A stretch of DNA of 64,000 nt from Amycolatopsis vastitatis (GTDB lineage: Bacteria > Actinomycetota > Actinomycetes > Mycobacteriales > Pseudonocardiaceae): the NCBI RefSeq assembly GCF_002234595.1, contig NZ_NMUL01000005.1, positions 310,001-374,000 on the forward strand, in the 5' to 3' direction. The notes below the pieces were generated by a model, which was not told the origin of the DNA, did not search any database, and saw nothing but the letters and a program-made list of their open reading frames with translations. Numbering within the stretch: position 1 is the first letter of the stretch; each line of letters starts with the position of its first letter. This document shows, in pieces, positions 16,074 through 26,148 of the stretch. The position numbers and the translations under genes were made by a program.

Positions 16074-16954
16074 CGTCCGAACCGCAGGGCGAGCCCGTCC
16101 AGCAGCGCCCGCATGCCCAGCTCGAAGATGTCGTCGAGCACCAGGTCGTAGCCGGTTTCGGTGAGGTCGGCGAGCATCCTGGCGAACGTCGGGTGCCCGG
16201 CCGCCATCGCCGCCACCGCGGGGCCCTGGTGGTCCATCCAGTCCTCTTCGGTCAGCCCGGATGCCGCCAGCGCGTTCTGCTCGCGCTCCAGGTGGATCGC
16301 CATGCCCTGGACGTGGCTGAAGAACAGGACGTGCAGGTTGCACAGCGTCGCCGCGTCGACGCCGAGTTCGGACAGCGCGGACAGTGCCCACTCGCCGTGC
16401 ACGGCGAGGTTGCGCAGCGGGAGGGGCCGCGTGATCGGGCCGAGCTGCGCCAGCCACGGGTGGCGGCGGTAGAGCGACCAGAGCGTGCGGCCGCCGAGGG
16501 TCAGCCGTTCGCGCCAGTCGCCGGACGGCTTCGCCGGGTAGCCGCGCTCGCCGAACGCGGTGTCGGCCATGAGCAGCACCAGCTCGTCCTTGCCGCGCAC
16601 GTACCGGTACGGCGCCATCGCCGCGACCCCGAGGCGGGCCGCGACCCCGCGCATGGACAGCGCGCCGAGACCCTCGGCGTCGGCGATGGCGATGGCGGTC
16701 CGCACGAGCTGCTCGCGGGTCAGCCCGCGCCGCCCGCCGCCGCGGTGCTCGCGGCCGGTGACGACCGTGCCGGACCGCGGTTCCGCGTGCACCAGGCCTT
16801 CCTGGCCCAGCAGGGCCAGTGCCTTCGCGGCCGTCGCCATCGCGACGCCGTGGTCGGTCGCGAGCCGGCGGGTCGACGGGACTCGCGCGCCCGGCGGCAG
16901 TTCGCCACGCGCGATCCGGCCTCGCAGCTCATCGGCGATGGCGAGGTACTTCAC
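16070..16954 (-). CDS. GntR-TetR fused transcriptional regulator
   Basis: This 294-residue protein has two DNA-binding domains. Residues 1-68 form a GntR winged HTH (Y-L-A-I-A-D-E-L-R-G-R-I and P-S-T-R-R-L-A-T-D-H-G-V). Residues 78-125 form a TetR HTH (R-T-A-I-A-I-A-D-A-E-G-L...G-V-A-A-M-A-P-Y-R-Y-V). A TetR-type ligand domain follows. Fusions of this sort occur in actinomycetes and usually repress a neighbouring detoxification gene. It is divergent from an FAD monooxygenase, with an 18-bp palindrome between them. The ligand is probably an aromatic drug, by analogy. Confidence 0.9.
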   Translation of the reverse strand: MKYLAIADELRGRIARGELPPGARVPSTRRLATDHGVAMATAAKALALLGQEGLVHAEPRSGTVVTGREHRGGGRRGLTREQLVRTAIAIADAEGLGALSMRGVAARLGVAAMAPYRYVRGKDELVLLMADTAFGERGYPAKPSGDWRERLTLGGRTLWSLYRRHPWLAQLGPITRPLPLRNLAVHGEWALSALSELGVDAATLCNLHVLFFSHVQGMAIHLEREQNALAASGLTEEDWMDHQGPAVAAMAAGHPTFARMLADLTETGYDLVLDDIFELGMRALLDGLALRFGR

Positions 16955-16968
16955 GATCGTCTCCTGAC

Positions 16969-17001
16969 CTAGTACAGCGCACCTTCTGTACTAGTACAGA
17001 A
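16969..17001. promoter_or_regulatory. Operator of the GntR-TetR regulator / monooxygenase pair
   Basis: A perfect 18-bp palindrome TTCTGTACTAGTACAGAA spans 16984-17001. A second copy of its right half, CTAGTACAG, starts at 16969, between the palindrome and the regulator start. The symmetry and position between divergent genes point to a repressor binding site. Confidence 0.75.
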
Positions 17002-17063
17002 ATGGCCTTCGAGCTGGATCGACTCCACTGTGGTTCGTAACAGCGTACGACTCTGGAGGAACA

Positions 17064-18158
17064 ATGCGAAACGTCCTGATCTCCGGTGCTGGTGTCGCCG
17101 GCGGCACCTTGGCCTGGTTCCTGGCGCGCCAGGGCTTCACCGTCACCGTGGTGGAGCGGGCGGCGGGCCCGCGCACCGGCGGACAGGCGATCGACGTGCG
17201 GGGCGCCGCGCTCGACGTCATCGACCGGATGGGCCTCGGCGACCGGATGCGCGCGGTGCGCACCCGGATGCGGGGAATGTCCATGGTGGACGGTGACGGC
17301 CACGAGCTGTTCCGGTCCGAGGAGTTCACCTACAGCAGCGGACGGCTGGACAGCGACGACTTCGAGGTGCTGCGCGACGACGTCGTCGCGATCCTGCACG
17401 AGGCGACCGCGGGTGACGTCGAGTACGTCTTCGGCGACGCGATCACCGGGTTGACGCAAGCGCCGCACGGCGTGCGCGTCGAGTTCGAACACGGCGGCTT
17501 CCGGACGTTCGACCTGGTCGTCGGGGCGGACGGCCTGCACTCGGCGGTCCGGCGGCTGGCCTTCGGGCCGGAGGAGGACTTCGTCCGGCACCTCGGGCAG
17601 TACCTGGCGATCTTCCCCGCGCCGAACTTCCTGGGCCTCGAGGACTGGCAGGTCTGGTTCCGGCACGAGGAGACCGGCGGCGTGGCCTACCCCGTGCGGG
17701 AGAACACCGAGCTGCGCGTCACCCTCGGCTTCGGCTCGGAGCCGCTGCCCCGGCTGGCGGTCCCGGAGCAGAAGCGGCTGATCGCCGAGCGGCTCGCCGG
17801 CGTCGGCTGGGAGGTGCCGAAGCTGCTGGAAGCGATGGCCGAGGCCGACGTGTTCTACTTCGACGCGATGGCGCAGATCCACCTCGACCGCTGGTCGACG
17901 GGCCGGGTCGCGCTGGTCGGCGACGCCGGCTACTGCGCGTCGGCGCTCTCCGGGCAGGGGACGAGCCTCGCGCTCGTCGGGGCGTACGTGCTGGCTCAGG
18001 AACTCGGTCGCGCGGCCCACGAAGACGCCTTCGCGGCTTACGAACGGCGGATGCGGCCGTTCGTGGCGCTCAACCAGGCGCTGGCCACCGAAAACCCGAC
18101 CGGCGGCCCGGCGGAGGAGTCGGTGGAGCGGGCGAAGAACGCCATCAGTCTCGCTTGA
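17064..18158 (+). CDS. FAD-dependent monooxygenase (PHBH/TetX-like)
   Basis: This 364-residue flavoprotein has the dinucleotide motif G-A-G-V-A-G-G-T-L-A near the N-terminus, the E-R-A beta-strand end, the V-V-G-A-D-G-L-H-S-A-V-R motif (residues 151-162), and the FAD ribityl motif V-G-D-A-G-Y (about residue 290). This is the aromatic hydroxylase group that includes TetX-type resistance enzymes. A strong CTGGAGGAACA ribosome site precedes ATG 17064. It is probably induced when a ligand releases the divergent repressor. The substrate is unknown. Its 3' end overlaps the convergent hydrolase by 14 nt. Confidence 0.9.
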   Translation: MRNVLISGAGVAGGTLAWFLARQGFTVTVVERAAGPRTGGQAIDVRGAALDVIDRMGLGDRMRAVRTRMRGMSMVDGDGHELFRSEEFTYSSGRLDSDDFEVLRDDVVAILHEATAGDVEYVFGDAITGLTQAPHGVRVEFEHGGFRTFDLVVGADGLHSAVRRLAFGPEEDFVRHLGQYLAIFPAPNFLGLEDWQVWFRHEETGGVAYPVRENTELRVTLGFGSEPLPRLAVPEQKRLIAERLAGVGWEVPKLLEAMAEADVFYFDAMAQIHLDRWSTGRVALVGDAGYCASALSGQGTSLALVGAYVLAQELGRAAHEDAFAAYERRMRPFVALNQALATENPTGGPAEESVERAKNAISLA

Positions 18159-19068
18159 GGAAGTCCACCAGGGCCGCCGACGTGCGGTCCGGCACCTCGA
18201 GGTGGGGGAAGTGCCCGACGCCCGGCCAGAACTCCGGCTCGGCGTGCGGGCCCGCCCAGCGCACCGACGACGTCGCCGTCTCGGGCAGGATGCAGGTGTC
18301 GTCGGCGCCGTGCAGCTGCAGGGTCGGCGCCGCGATCCGGGTGCCGACCGCGTCGGTGAAGCGGCGGCCTTCGCCGCGGAACTGGGCGCGGAAGGCCCAC
18401 CGGTAGTACTCGAGCGCGCTGTGCGCGACGCCGGGCACGAGCATCGCCTGCCGGAACGCCTCGACGCTCTCGGCGAAGTCCGAAGTGGACCGCCAGCGGG
18501 GGCCGGCCCAGCCGCCGAACAGGTCCTCGACGGCCTTCGCGTCCTCCTTGACCAGCCACTTCTCCGGGGCCACCGGCACCTGGAAGCGGAACAGGTGCCC
18601 GGCCGCGCGGCCCTGCCCGCGCCACGGGCGGACCGACGAGCGCAGCGCGAGGGGGTGGGCGGCGCCGATCGCCGTCACCGACGACACGAGCCGCGGGTGC
18701 AGCGCCGCGACCGTCCAGGCGAGCATGCCGCCCCACGCGTGCCCGACGAGGTGCGCGCGCCGCGCGCCGAGCGACTTGATCAGCCCGCCGACGTCGCCGG
18801 CCAGCGTCCACGCGTCGTAGCCGCGGGGCGGCTTGTCCGAGTCGCCGTAGCCGCGCAGATCGACGGCGACCGCGCGGAAGCCGGCTTCGGCCAGTGCCCG
18901 CAGCTGGTGGTGCCAGGTCCACCAGAACTCGGCGAACCCGTGCAGCAGCACCACGACGGGTCCTTCGCCGAGCTCGGCGACGTGCAGGCGGATGCCGTTC
19001 GCGGACACGTCGCGGTGGGCCCACGGGCCGTCGAGCCGGACGATCGACGGGTCGGGGGACGCGTGCAA
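18145..19068 (-). CDS. Alpha/beta hydrolase, EphE-like, lacking the usual nucleophile
   Basis: This 307-residue protein has the epoxide-hydrolase features H-G-F-A-E-F-W-W-T-W (oxyanion HGxP-like), D-L-R-G-Y-G-D-S, and a late G-H-F-P-H-L histidine. At the nucleophile elbow the sequence is L-V-G-H-A-W-G-G. The catalytic aspartate of H-D-W-G-G is replaced by Ala111, read from an unambiguous GCG codon. Its position next to marP corresponds to Rv3670 (ephE). It may be a non-hydrolytic relative or use another residue. It is cytosolic. Part of an operon with the downstream-reading holin-like gene upstream of it (4-nt gap). Confidence 0.85.
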   Translation of the reverse strand: MHASPDPSIVRLDGPWAHRDVSANGIRLHVAELGEGPVVVLLHGFAEFWWTWHHQLRALAEAGFRAVAVDLRGYGDSDKPPRGYDAWTLAGDVGGLIKSLGARRAHLVGHAWGGMLAWTVAALHPRLVSSVTAIGAAHPLALRSSVRPWRGQGRAAGHLFRFQVPVAPEKWLVKEDAKAVEDLFGGWAGPRWRSTSDFAESVEAFRQAMLVPGVAHSALEYYRWAFRAQFRGEGRRFTDAVGTRIAAPTLQLHGADDTCILPETATSSVRWAGPHAEPEFWPGVGHFPHLEVPDRTSAALVDFLKRD

Positions 19069-19072
19069 CGAC

Positions 19073-19597
19073 TCAGTCGCGCGTGGTCGTCAAGTCGGCT
19101 TCGGGCGCGCGCTGCGGCTTGAGCGCGGCGGCGGTCTCCTTGACGCTGGCGATCGTCCGCTCGGGTGCCTTGAACTTCTTCACCTTGCGGTAGCCGAGGA
19201 ACCCGGCCACGCCCGCGACCAGCAGCATCACGACGAACACGATGCCGAACGCGCCCCAGCGGTGGAGGCCCCGGAACCAGTCCGCGAAGCCTTCGGCCAA
19301 GAAGAAAAAGAAGAAGAACGTGCTGTACAGGACGACCGTCAGCGCGATCATGAAGTAGACGGCCCCCTTGAGGCCCTTCTTCACCTCGCCGATCAGCTCG
19401 GACTTCGCGAGCTCCATCTCGGCCCGGACGAGGGTCGAGATGTGCTGGGTCGCGTCGCCGACCAGGCGGCCGATCGACTGGTCGCCGGGGACGTCGGTGG
19501 CGGAGGACAGCGGGAGGTAAGGCACGGCCCCCACGCCGTCGGGACCGGTGCGTTCGTGCTTGGGGCTGCTCACCGGGTCATCGTGCCATGTGTCCAT
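19073..19597 (-). CDS. Putative actinobacterial holin-X family membrane protein (Rv3669-like)
   Basis: This 174-residue protein has a polar N-terminus, an amphipathic helix (Q-H-I-S-T-L-V-R-A-E-M-E-L-A-K-S-E-L) and two membrane spans. The first span contains six consecutive phenylalanines (residues 92-97). A basic C-terminal tail follows. The family is named after phage holins, but the members are chromosomal and their role is unknown. An internal GTG at 19573 is an alternative start. It precedes the EphE-like gene by 4 nt, the same pairing as in mycobacteria. Confidence 0.8.
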   Translation of the reverse strand: MDTWHDDPVSSPKHERTGPDGVGAVPYLPLSSATDVPGDQSIGRLVGDATQHISTLVRAEMELAKSELIGEVKKGLKGAVYFMIALTVVLYSTFFFFFFLAEGFADWFRGLHRWGAFGIVFVVMLLVAGVAGFLGYRKVKKFKAPERTIASVKETAAALKPQRAPEADLTTTRD

Positions 19598-19615
19598 AAA
19601 CCGGGCGCGGCGGCG

Positions 19616-20872
19616 TCACAGTGTGTCGCAGTTTGGGGGTCCAGGGGGCTCGCCCCCGGCTGGGGTCTGGGGCTCGGCCCCAGAAGACACAGTGTCGGAG
19701 ATTCGCGCGTGAACCTTGCTACGACGGAGTAGCAAGGCCGCCGCCAGCAGGGACGCCGTCACCGACGCGATCAGCACCGCCGCCTTCGCCAACTCGCTCC
19801 CGTCTTCCGGCAACGCCAGCTCCGCGATCAGCAGGCTCACCGTGAACCCGACCCCGCCGAGCACGGACAACGCGGCCAAGTCCCGCCAGCCCATCCCGCG
19901 CGGCTTCTCCGCCGCGCCCAGCTTTACGGCGAGCACGCTGGCCCCGAGGATGCCGACGACCTTGCCGCCGAGCAGCCCGGCGAGCACCGCCACCGGCAAC
20001 GCCGTCGTGAAGACCGCGCCCAGCGCGTCGCCGTCGACCGAGATCCCGGCCGCGAACAGCGCGAACACCGGCACGGCGACGGCGGCCGACCACGGCTGGA
20101 GCCGGTGCTCGAGCCGCAGCGCCGGAGCTTCGGCTTCGCCTTCGTCGGCGCGGACGCGGGTGAGCAGGCCCAGCGCGACGCCGGCGATCGTCGCGTGGAC
20201 GCCCGCCGAGTGCACCGCGACCCAGGTGACCAGCGCCAGCGGCACGTACAGCCACGGCGTCCGGACCCGGCGGCGCTGCAGGTACGCGTACAGCGCGAGC
20301 GCGGCGACGGCGACGGCCACCGCGACCAGGTCGAAGCCCGTCGTGAACAGCACGGCGATGACGACGATCGCGCCGAGGTCGTCCACCACGGCCAGCGACA
20401 GCAGGAAGACCCGCGCGCTCGAGGGCAGGTTCGACGCGGTCAGCGCGAGGACGCCGAGCGCGAACGCGATGTCCGTGGCGACCGGGATCGCCCAGACCCG
20501 GTCGATCCCCGGCGTCCCCCAGCCGACGGCCAGCGCGACGAGCGCGGGCACGACCATGCCGCCGATCGCGGCGACGACCGGCAGCACCGCCTGCTTGAAG
20601 CGCGACAGCTCGCCGATGACGAGCTCGCGTTTGAGCTCCAGCCCGGCCACGAAGAAGAACAAGGCGAGAAGGCCGTCCTTCGCCCAGTCGCCGACCGTCA
20701 GGTTCAGGTGGAGGAACTCCGGGCCGAGCCGGAAGTCGCGCAGGGCGTGGTAGCTGTCCCGCAGTGGCGAGTTGGCCCAGAGCAGCGCGACCGCGGCCGC
20801 GCCGAGCAGGATCAATCCGCCGGTGGTCTCGGTGCGCAGGTAGCGGGCGAACTCGGACAGGGGACGGGTCAC
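19616..20872 (-). CDS. nhaA: Na+/H+ antiporter NhaA
   Basis: This 418-residue protein with about 12 membrane helices keeps the key NhaA residues: P-V-A-T-D-I-A-F-A-L-G and V-V-D-D-L-G-A-I, equivalent to E. coli Asp133 and Asp163/Asp164. It exchanges sodium for protons at the membrane. Helix and loop order match the family from residue 20 to about 390. The last 26 residues are a proline- and glycine-rich tail encoded by a repeat element (see repeat at 19617). ATG 20872 lacks close competitors. Confidence 0.93.
   Translation of the reverse strand: MTRPLSEFARYLRTETTGGLILLGAAAVALLWANSPLRDSYHALRDFRLGPEFLHLNLTVGDWAKDGLLALFFFVAGLELKRELVIGELSRFKQAVLPVVAAIGGMVVPALVALAVGWGTPGIDRVWAIPVATDIAFALGVLALTASNLPSSARVFLLSLAVVDDLGAIVVIAVLFTTGFDLVAVAVAVAALALYAYLQRRRVRTPWLYVPLALVTWVAVHSAGVHATIAGVALGLLTRVRADEGEAEAPALRLEHRLQPWSAAVAVPVFALFAAGISVDGDALGAVFTTALPVAVLAGLLGGKVVGILGASVLAVKLGAAEKPRGMGWRDLAALSVLGGVGFTVSLLIAELALPEDGSELAKAAVLIASVTASLLAAALLLRRSKVHARISDTVSSGAEPQTPAGGEPPGPPNCDTL
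19617..19701. repeat. GC-rich double-hairpin repeat forming the NhaA C-terminal codons
   Basis: The segment has two small hairpins (CAGGGGGCTCGCCCCCGG and TCTGGGGCTCGGCCCCAGA) bounded by CACAGTGTGTC and GACACAGTGTC. The bordering pieces are related to the GACACTGTG sequence at 11518. It reads through as the last codons of nhaA. The structure looks like a dispersed extragenic palindromic element that moved into the gene end. Confidence 0.55.
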
Positions 20873-20961
20873 GGGCGGCTCCTGGGTCGCTGATCACTGT
20901 TGCCGACCAGACTTCCCGGCGCACCTTGAGGTCAGTTTACCGACCCTTTGTCACGGACTGT

Positions 20962-21017
20962 CATGACCGCTGTCACACGTCGTGCCGGTGGTGGGTCACA
21001 CGGTGGGCTCATAGCAT
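20962..21017 (+). promoter_or_regulatory. Probable promoter of the POT transporter with a Crp-like half site
   Basis: TAGCAT at 21012-21017 is a plausible -10, about 44 nt before the GTG. Upstream, ATGA-N6-TCACA is an imperfect Crp core and a second TCACAC lies closer to the -10. Control by Crp is possible but not strong. Confidence 0.3.
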
Positions 21018-21060
21018 GCCAATCGACAACGAAGTCCCCGGACAAAGGAAGACGAGAGTT

Positions 21061-22518
21061 GTGAGCACCTCAACCGAGGTCCAGCAGGACACGAGGTTCT
21101 TCGGGCACCCACGAGGACTGGCGAACCTCTTCGGCGTCGAGATGTGGGAGCGGTTCTCCTACTACGGGATGCTCGGCATCCTGCCGATCTACCTCTACTA
21201 CAAGGTCGAGCAGGGCGGCCTGGGCCTGGCGCAGGAATCCGCGCTCGGCATCGTCGGCGCGTACGGCGGCCTGGTGTACCTCTCCGCCGTCGTCGGCGCG
21301 TGGGTGGCCGACCGCCTGCTCGGCTCGGAACGCACGCTCTTCTACAGCGCCGTCCTGATCATGATCGGTCACGTCAGCCTGGCCCTGCTGCCGGGCCTGG
21401 CCGGCATCGGCGTCGGCCTGGTGTGCGTCGCGGTCGGCAGCGGCGGGCTGAAGTCCAACGCGACGGCGATCGTCGGCACGCTCTACGCCGAGGGCGACGA
21501 GCGGCGCGACGCCGGCTTCACGATCTTCTACATGGGCGTCAACCTCGGTGGCTTCGTGGGCCCGCTCCTGACCGGCATCGCGCAGACCGAGGTCGGCTTC
21601 CACCTCGGGTTCGGCCTCGCGGCGATCGGCATGGCCCTCGGCCTGACCCAGTACACGTTCGGCCGCAAGAACCTCGGCGACAAGGCGAAGGAGGTGCCGA
21701 ACCCGCTGCCGGCCTCCCAGCGCGCGCCGGCGCTCGGCGCCGCCGTCCTGCTGGTGGCCGCGATCGTGGCGCTGGTCCTCACCGGCGTCGTCAACCCGGG
21801 CAACCTCGCCGACGTCGTCGTGTGGGCGGTCGGCGTGATCTCGGTGGCCTACTTCCTCGTCATCCTGACCAGCGGCAAGATCACCGCCGTCGAGCGCAGC
21901 CGGGTGCTCTCCTTCATCCCGATGTTCATCGCCAGCGCGGTGTTCTTCTCGCTGTACCAGCAGCAGTTCACGGTCGTCGCGGCCTACACCGACCAGCGGC
22001 TGAACCGGAGCCTGTTCGGCTGGGAGATGCCGGTGTCCTGGGTCAGCTCGATCAACCCGGTGTTCATCATCGTCTTCGCCCCGATCCTGGCGGCGCTGTG
22101 GACGAAGCTCGGCGAGCGGCAGCCGTCGACGCCGATGAAGTTCGTCCTCGGCACGGTGCTGATGGGCGCGGCGTTCCTGCTGTTCCTGCCGATGGTGGGC
22201 AGCGGCAAGAACGCGAGCCCGATCCTCGCGATGGTCGGCATCCTGTTCGTGTTCACGATCGCCGAGCTGTGCCTCTCGCCGGTCGGGCTGTCGCTGTCGA
22301 CGAAGCTCGCACCGGCGGCGTTCCGGACGCAGATGGTGGCGCTGAACTTCCTGTCCATCTCGTTCGGCACCGCGATGTCCGGCAAGCTCGCCGAGTACTA
22401 CTCCGTCGACGACGAGGCGCCGTACTTCAGCACGGTCGGCTTGGTCGCCATCGGTGTCGGCGTGCTGCTGTTCCTGGGCATCCCCTTCATCCGCAAGCTG
22501 ATGAAGGGCGTCCACTAG
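21061..22518 (+). CDS. POT/PTR family peptide transporter
   Basis: This 485-residue protein with 12-14 membrane helices has the E-M-W-E-R-F-S-Y-Y-G motif in helix 1 (ExxER, which couples protons), the G-x-G-G-L-K-S-N segment, and F-Y-M-G-V-N-L-G-G-F typical of proton-dependent di/tripeptide importers. The GTG at 21061 follows AAAGGAAG. It sits alone between NhaA and the VIT transporter. The stop is adjacent to the convergent VIT stop. Import of short peptides is the family function. Confidence 0.92.
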   Translation: MSTSTEVQQDTRFFGHPRGLANLFGVEMWERFSYYGMLGILPIYLYYKVEQGGLGLAQESALGIVGAYGGLVYLSAVVGAWVADRLLGSERTLFYSAVLIMIGHVSLALLPGLAGIGVGLVCVAVGSGGLKSNATAIVGTLYAEGDERRDAGFTIFYMGVNLGGFVGPLLTGIAQTEVGFHLGFGLAAIGMALGLTQYTFGRKNLGDKAKEVPNPLPASQRAPALGAAVLLVAAIVALVLTGVVNPGNLADVVVWAVGVISVAYFLVILTSGKITAVERSRVLSFIPMFIASAVFFSLYQQQFTVVAAYTDQRLNRSLFGWEMPVSWVSSINPVFIIVFAPILAALWTKLGERQPSTPMKFVLGTVLMGAAFLLFLPMVGSGKNASPILAMVGILFVFTIAELCLSPVGLSLSTKLAPAAFRTQMVALNFLSISFGTAMSGKLAEYYSVDDEAPYFSTVGLVAIGVGVLLFLGIPFIRKLMKGVH

Positions 22519-23292
22519 CTAGCCGACGGTGGTGCCGAAGAGCACACCGACGAAGTAGGTCACGACCATGGTGAGGGCGCCGACGCCGACGTTCCGGAGG
22601 ATCGCGCGCCCCACGTTCGCGTCGCCGAGCCTCGCGCTGACCCACCCGGTCAGCGTGAGGCCGACGACGACCGCGGCGGCGCACGCCCACACCCGCAGGG
22701 AGACGCCGGCCCAGGCGATCGAGAGGATCGGCAGCAGCGCACCGACGGAGAAGGCGAGCAGCGACGCCCACGCGGCCTGCCACGGGCTGGTCAGGTTGTC
22801 CGGGTCGATGCCCAGCTCGGCCTCGGCGTGCGCCTGCAGGGCGTCCTTTTCGGTCAGTTCGCGGGCGACCTGGCTCGCCAGCTCCGGCGAAAGGCCCTTG
22901 TCTTCGTAGATCTCGGCGAGCTCGCGCTCCTCGGCCTCCGGCATGGCCTTGAGTTCCTGCTTTTCGAGCCGGAGCAACGCCTGTTCGGTGTCGCGCTGGG
23001 TGCTCACGGAGACGTATTCGCCACCGGCCATGGAAAAGGCGCCGGCGACGAGCCCGGCGATTCCGGCGGTGAGGATCGTCGTGCTTTCGGTGGTCGCGCC
23101 GGCCACGCCGACGACGATCCCGGCGACCGACACGATCCCGTCGTTCGCCCCGAGAACCCCGGCCCGCAGCCAGTTCAGCTTGCCGCCCACGCCCTGGTGC
23201 GGTTCGTGGGCGTGCTCCACGGCATCCCCGTCGATCGTTTCGGTCACCAGGACAGTGAAACACGAACGAGGAATCGTGGCGAGACCTGCCAT
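22519..23292 (-). CDS. VIT1/CCC1 family iron/manganese transporter
   Basis: This 257-residue membrane protein has N-W-L-R-A-G-V-L-G-A-N-D-G-I-V-S-V-A-G in helix 1, M-A-G-G-E-Y-V-S-V-S in helix 2, and a cytosolic E-rich metal-binding segment (residues 110-160), followed by three more helices. The family moves Fe2+ or Mn2+ out of the cytosol. ATG 23292 is used; GTG 23247 is an alternative. An iron-box-like sequence lies directly upstream, consistent with metal-dependent regulation. Confidence 0.9.
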   Translation of the reverse strand: MAGLATIPRSCFTVLVTETIDGDAVEHAHEPHQGVGGKLNWLRAGVLGANDGIVSVAGIVVGVAGATTESTTILTAGIAGLVAGAFSMAGGEYVSVSTQRDTEQALLRLEKQELKAMPEAEERELAEIYEDKGLSPELASQVARELTEKDALQAHAEAELGIDPDNLTSPWQAAWASLLAFSVGALLPILSIAWAGVSLRVWACAAAVVVGLTLTGWVSARLGDANVGRAILRNVGVGALTMVVTYFVGVLFGTTVG

Positions 23293-23295
23293 TTC

Positions 23296-23331
23296 AGTCA
23301 GGTGCGCCTAAATAACACATGCCTTACCTAA
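23296..23331 (-). promoter_or_regulatory. Candidate DtxR/IdeR-type metal box upstream of the VIT gene
   Basis: On the minus strand TTAGGTAAGGC (23321-23331) matches 10 of 11 positions of the IdeR half-site TTAGGTTAGGC. A second piece, TTTAGGCGCACCTGA, follows 8 nt later and keeps TTAGGC and ACCT. Both full 19-mers are degenerate, so the call rests on the half-sites and on the gene function. Confidence 0.4.
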
Positions 23332-23454
23332 GCCGGTCCTCTGTGGACTTGCGGCTTTCGGGTCCCGGAACGGCCAGGGAAAAGCGGAAACGCCCGGCCC
23401 CGCCAAGTGCGGACCCGGGCGCTTCCTGGAATGAAGCTCAGCCTTCGGAGAAGC

Positions 23455-23925
23455 TCAGGCGTCCAGCTCGGCGAGGGCCTGCTTGGCCTTCTCGAGCTCG
23501 GCTTCCAGCTCGGCGACCTTCGCGGCCTGCGCTTCGCGGGCCTGGTTGATCACCTCGTCGATCGGGCCGGACAGCTCGGCGTGCAGCTCCTTCGCCGCGC
23601 GCGAAACCGCGGCGGCGGGGATCTCCAGGCCCTTCGCGACCCACTTGCTGCCGTTCTTGAGCTCGGCCTGCCACTCGCCGTCGGCGGTGCCGGTGACCGT
23701 CAGGATCAGCTCGACCGTGCGGGTCTTCTTCGCCGTCGACGACGCCGCCGCGCCCTTCGGGCGGCCGCGCTTCGGCTTGGGGGCCTCCTCGGCGGCGGGC
23801 TCGGGCGAGTCCGCCGAGTCCTCCGAGGGGGCCGGGGACGCGGACTCGGTGACGGTCGCCTCGTCAGTGGACACAGCCGGGGCTTCGGCCGTTTCCTCGT
23901 CGTGCGTCAGGACATCCACGGTCAT
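23455..23925 (-). CDS. Small acidic protein with AT-hook motif and C-terminal coiled coil
   Basis: This 156-residue protein has an acidic, Ser/Ala/Glu-rich first 45 residues, then P-K-P-K-R-G-R-P-K-G, a clear AT-hook that binds the minor groove of DNA. A conserved central part follows (G-E-W-Q-A-E-L-K-N-G-S-K-W-V) and a helical tail A-E-L-E-A-E-L-E-K-A-K-Q. It has no membrane segment. A nucleoid-associated or regulatory role is inferred from the AT-hook. I do not recognise the family by name. A GGAGA sequence lies upstream of ATG 23925. Confidence 0.75.
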   Translation of the reverse strand: MTVDVLTHDEETAEAPAVSTDEATVTESASPAPSEDSADSPEPAAEEAPKPKRGRPKGAAASSTAKKTRTVELILTVTGTADGEWQAELKNGSKWVAKGLEIPAAAVSRAAKELHAELSGPIDEVINQAREAQAAKVAELEAELEKAKQALAELDA

Positions 23926-24013
23926 CGTCGTGTCGTCTCCTTGCCCGGGAAGGGGGTGTGGTTCGCGGCACAGTGTAGAACATGCGTTCGACGCGCGCCG
24001 CTCGGGGGGTTCA

Positions 24014-24053
24014 TGACAGAGCCCTCCCGGCGTCAAACCGGAAGGGCCCTGAC
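24014..24053 (-). terminator. Hairpin terminator downstream of acs
   Basis: Minus-strand arms AGGGCCCTTCCGG and CCGGGAGGGCTCT around TTTGACG form a stem starting about 15 nt after the acs stop. There is no long T run. Confidence 0.6.
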
Positions 24054-24067
24054 GGGGGAACGCTAGC

Positions 24068-26050
<1,983 letters not shown>

Positions 26051-26148
26051 GGTGCAAGGCCTCCTGTAGTGCGCCGAAACGACGGCTAGCGGCACGCTAG
26101 CGACGTTAGTCCGCCTTGTAAAAGGTTGCACCCGCGCTGCCCGCCGGT

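Noticed and set aside
19073..19597. Prophage lysis gene
   Set aside because: The holin-like family is chromosomal and the neighbours are conserved housekeeping genes, not phage genes.
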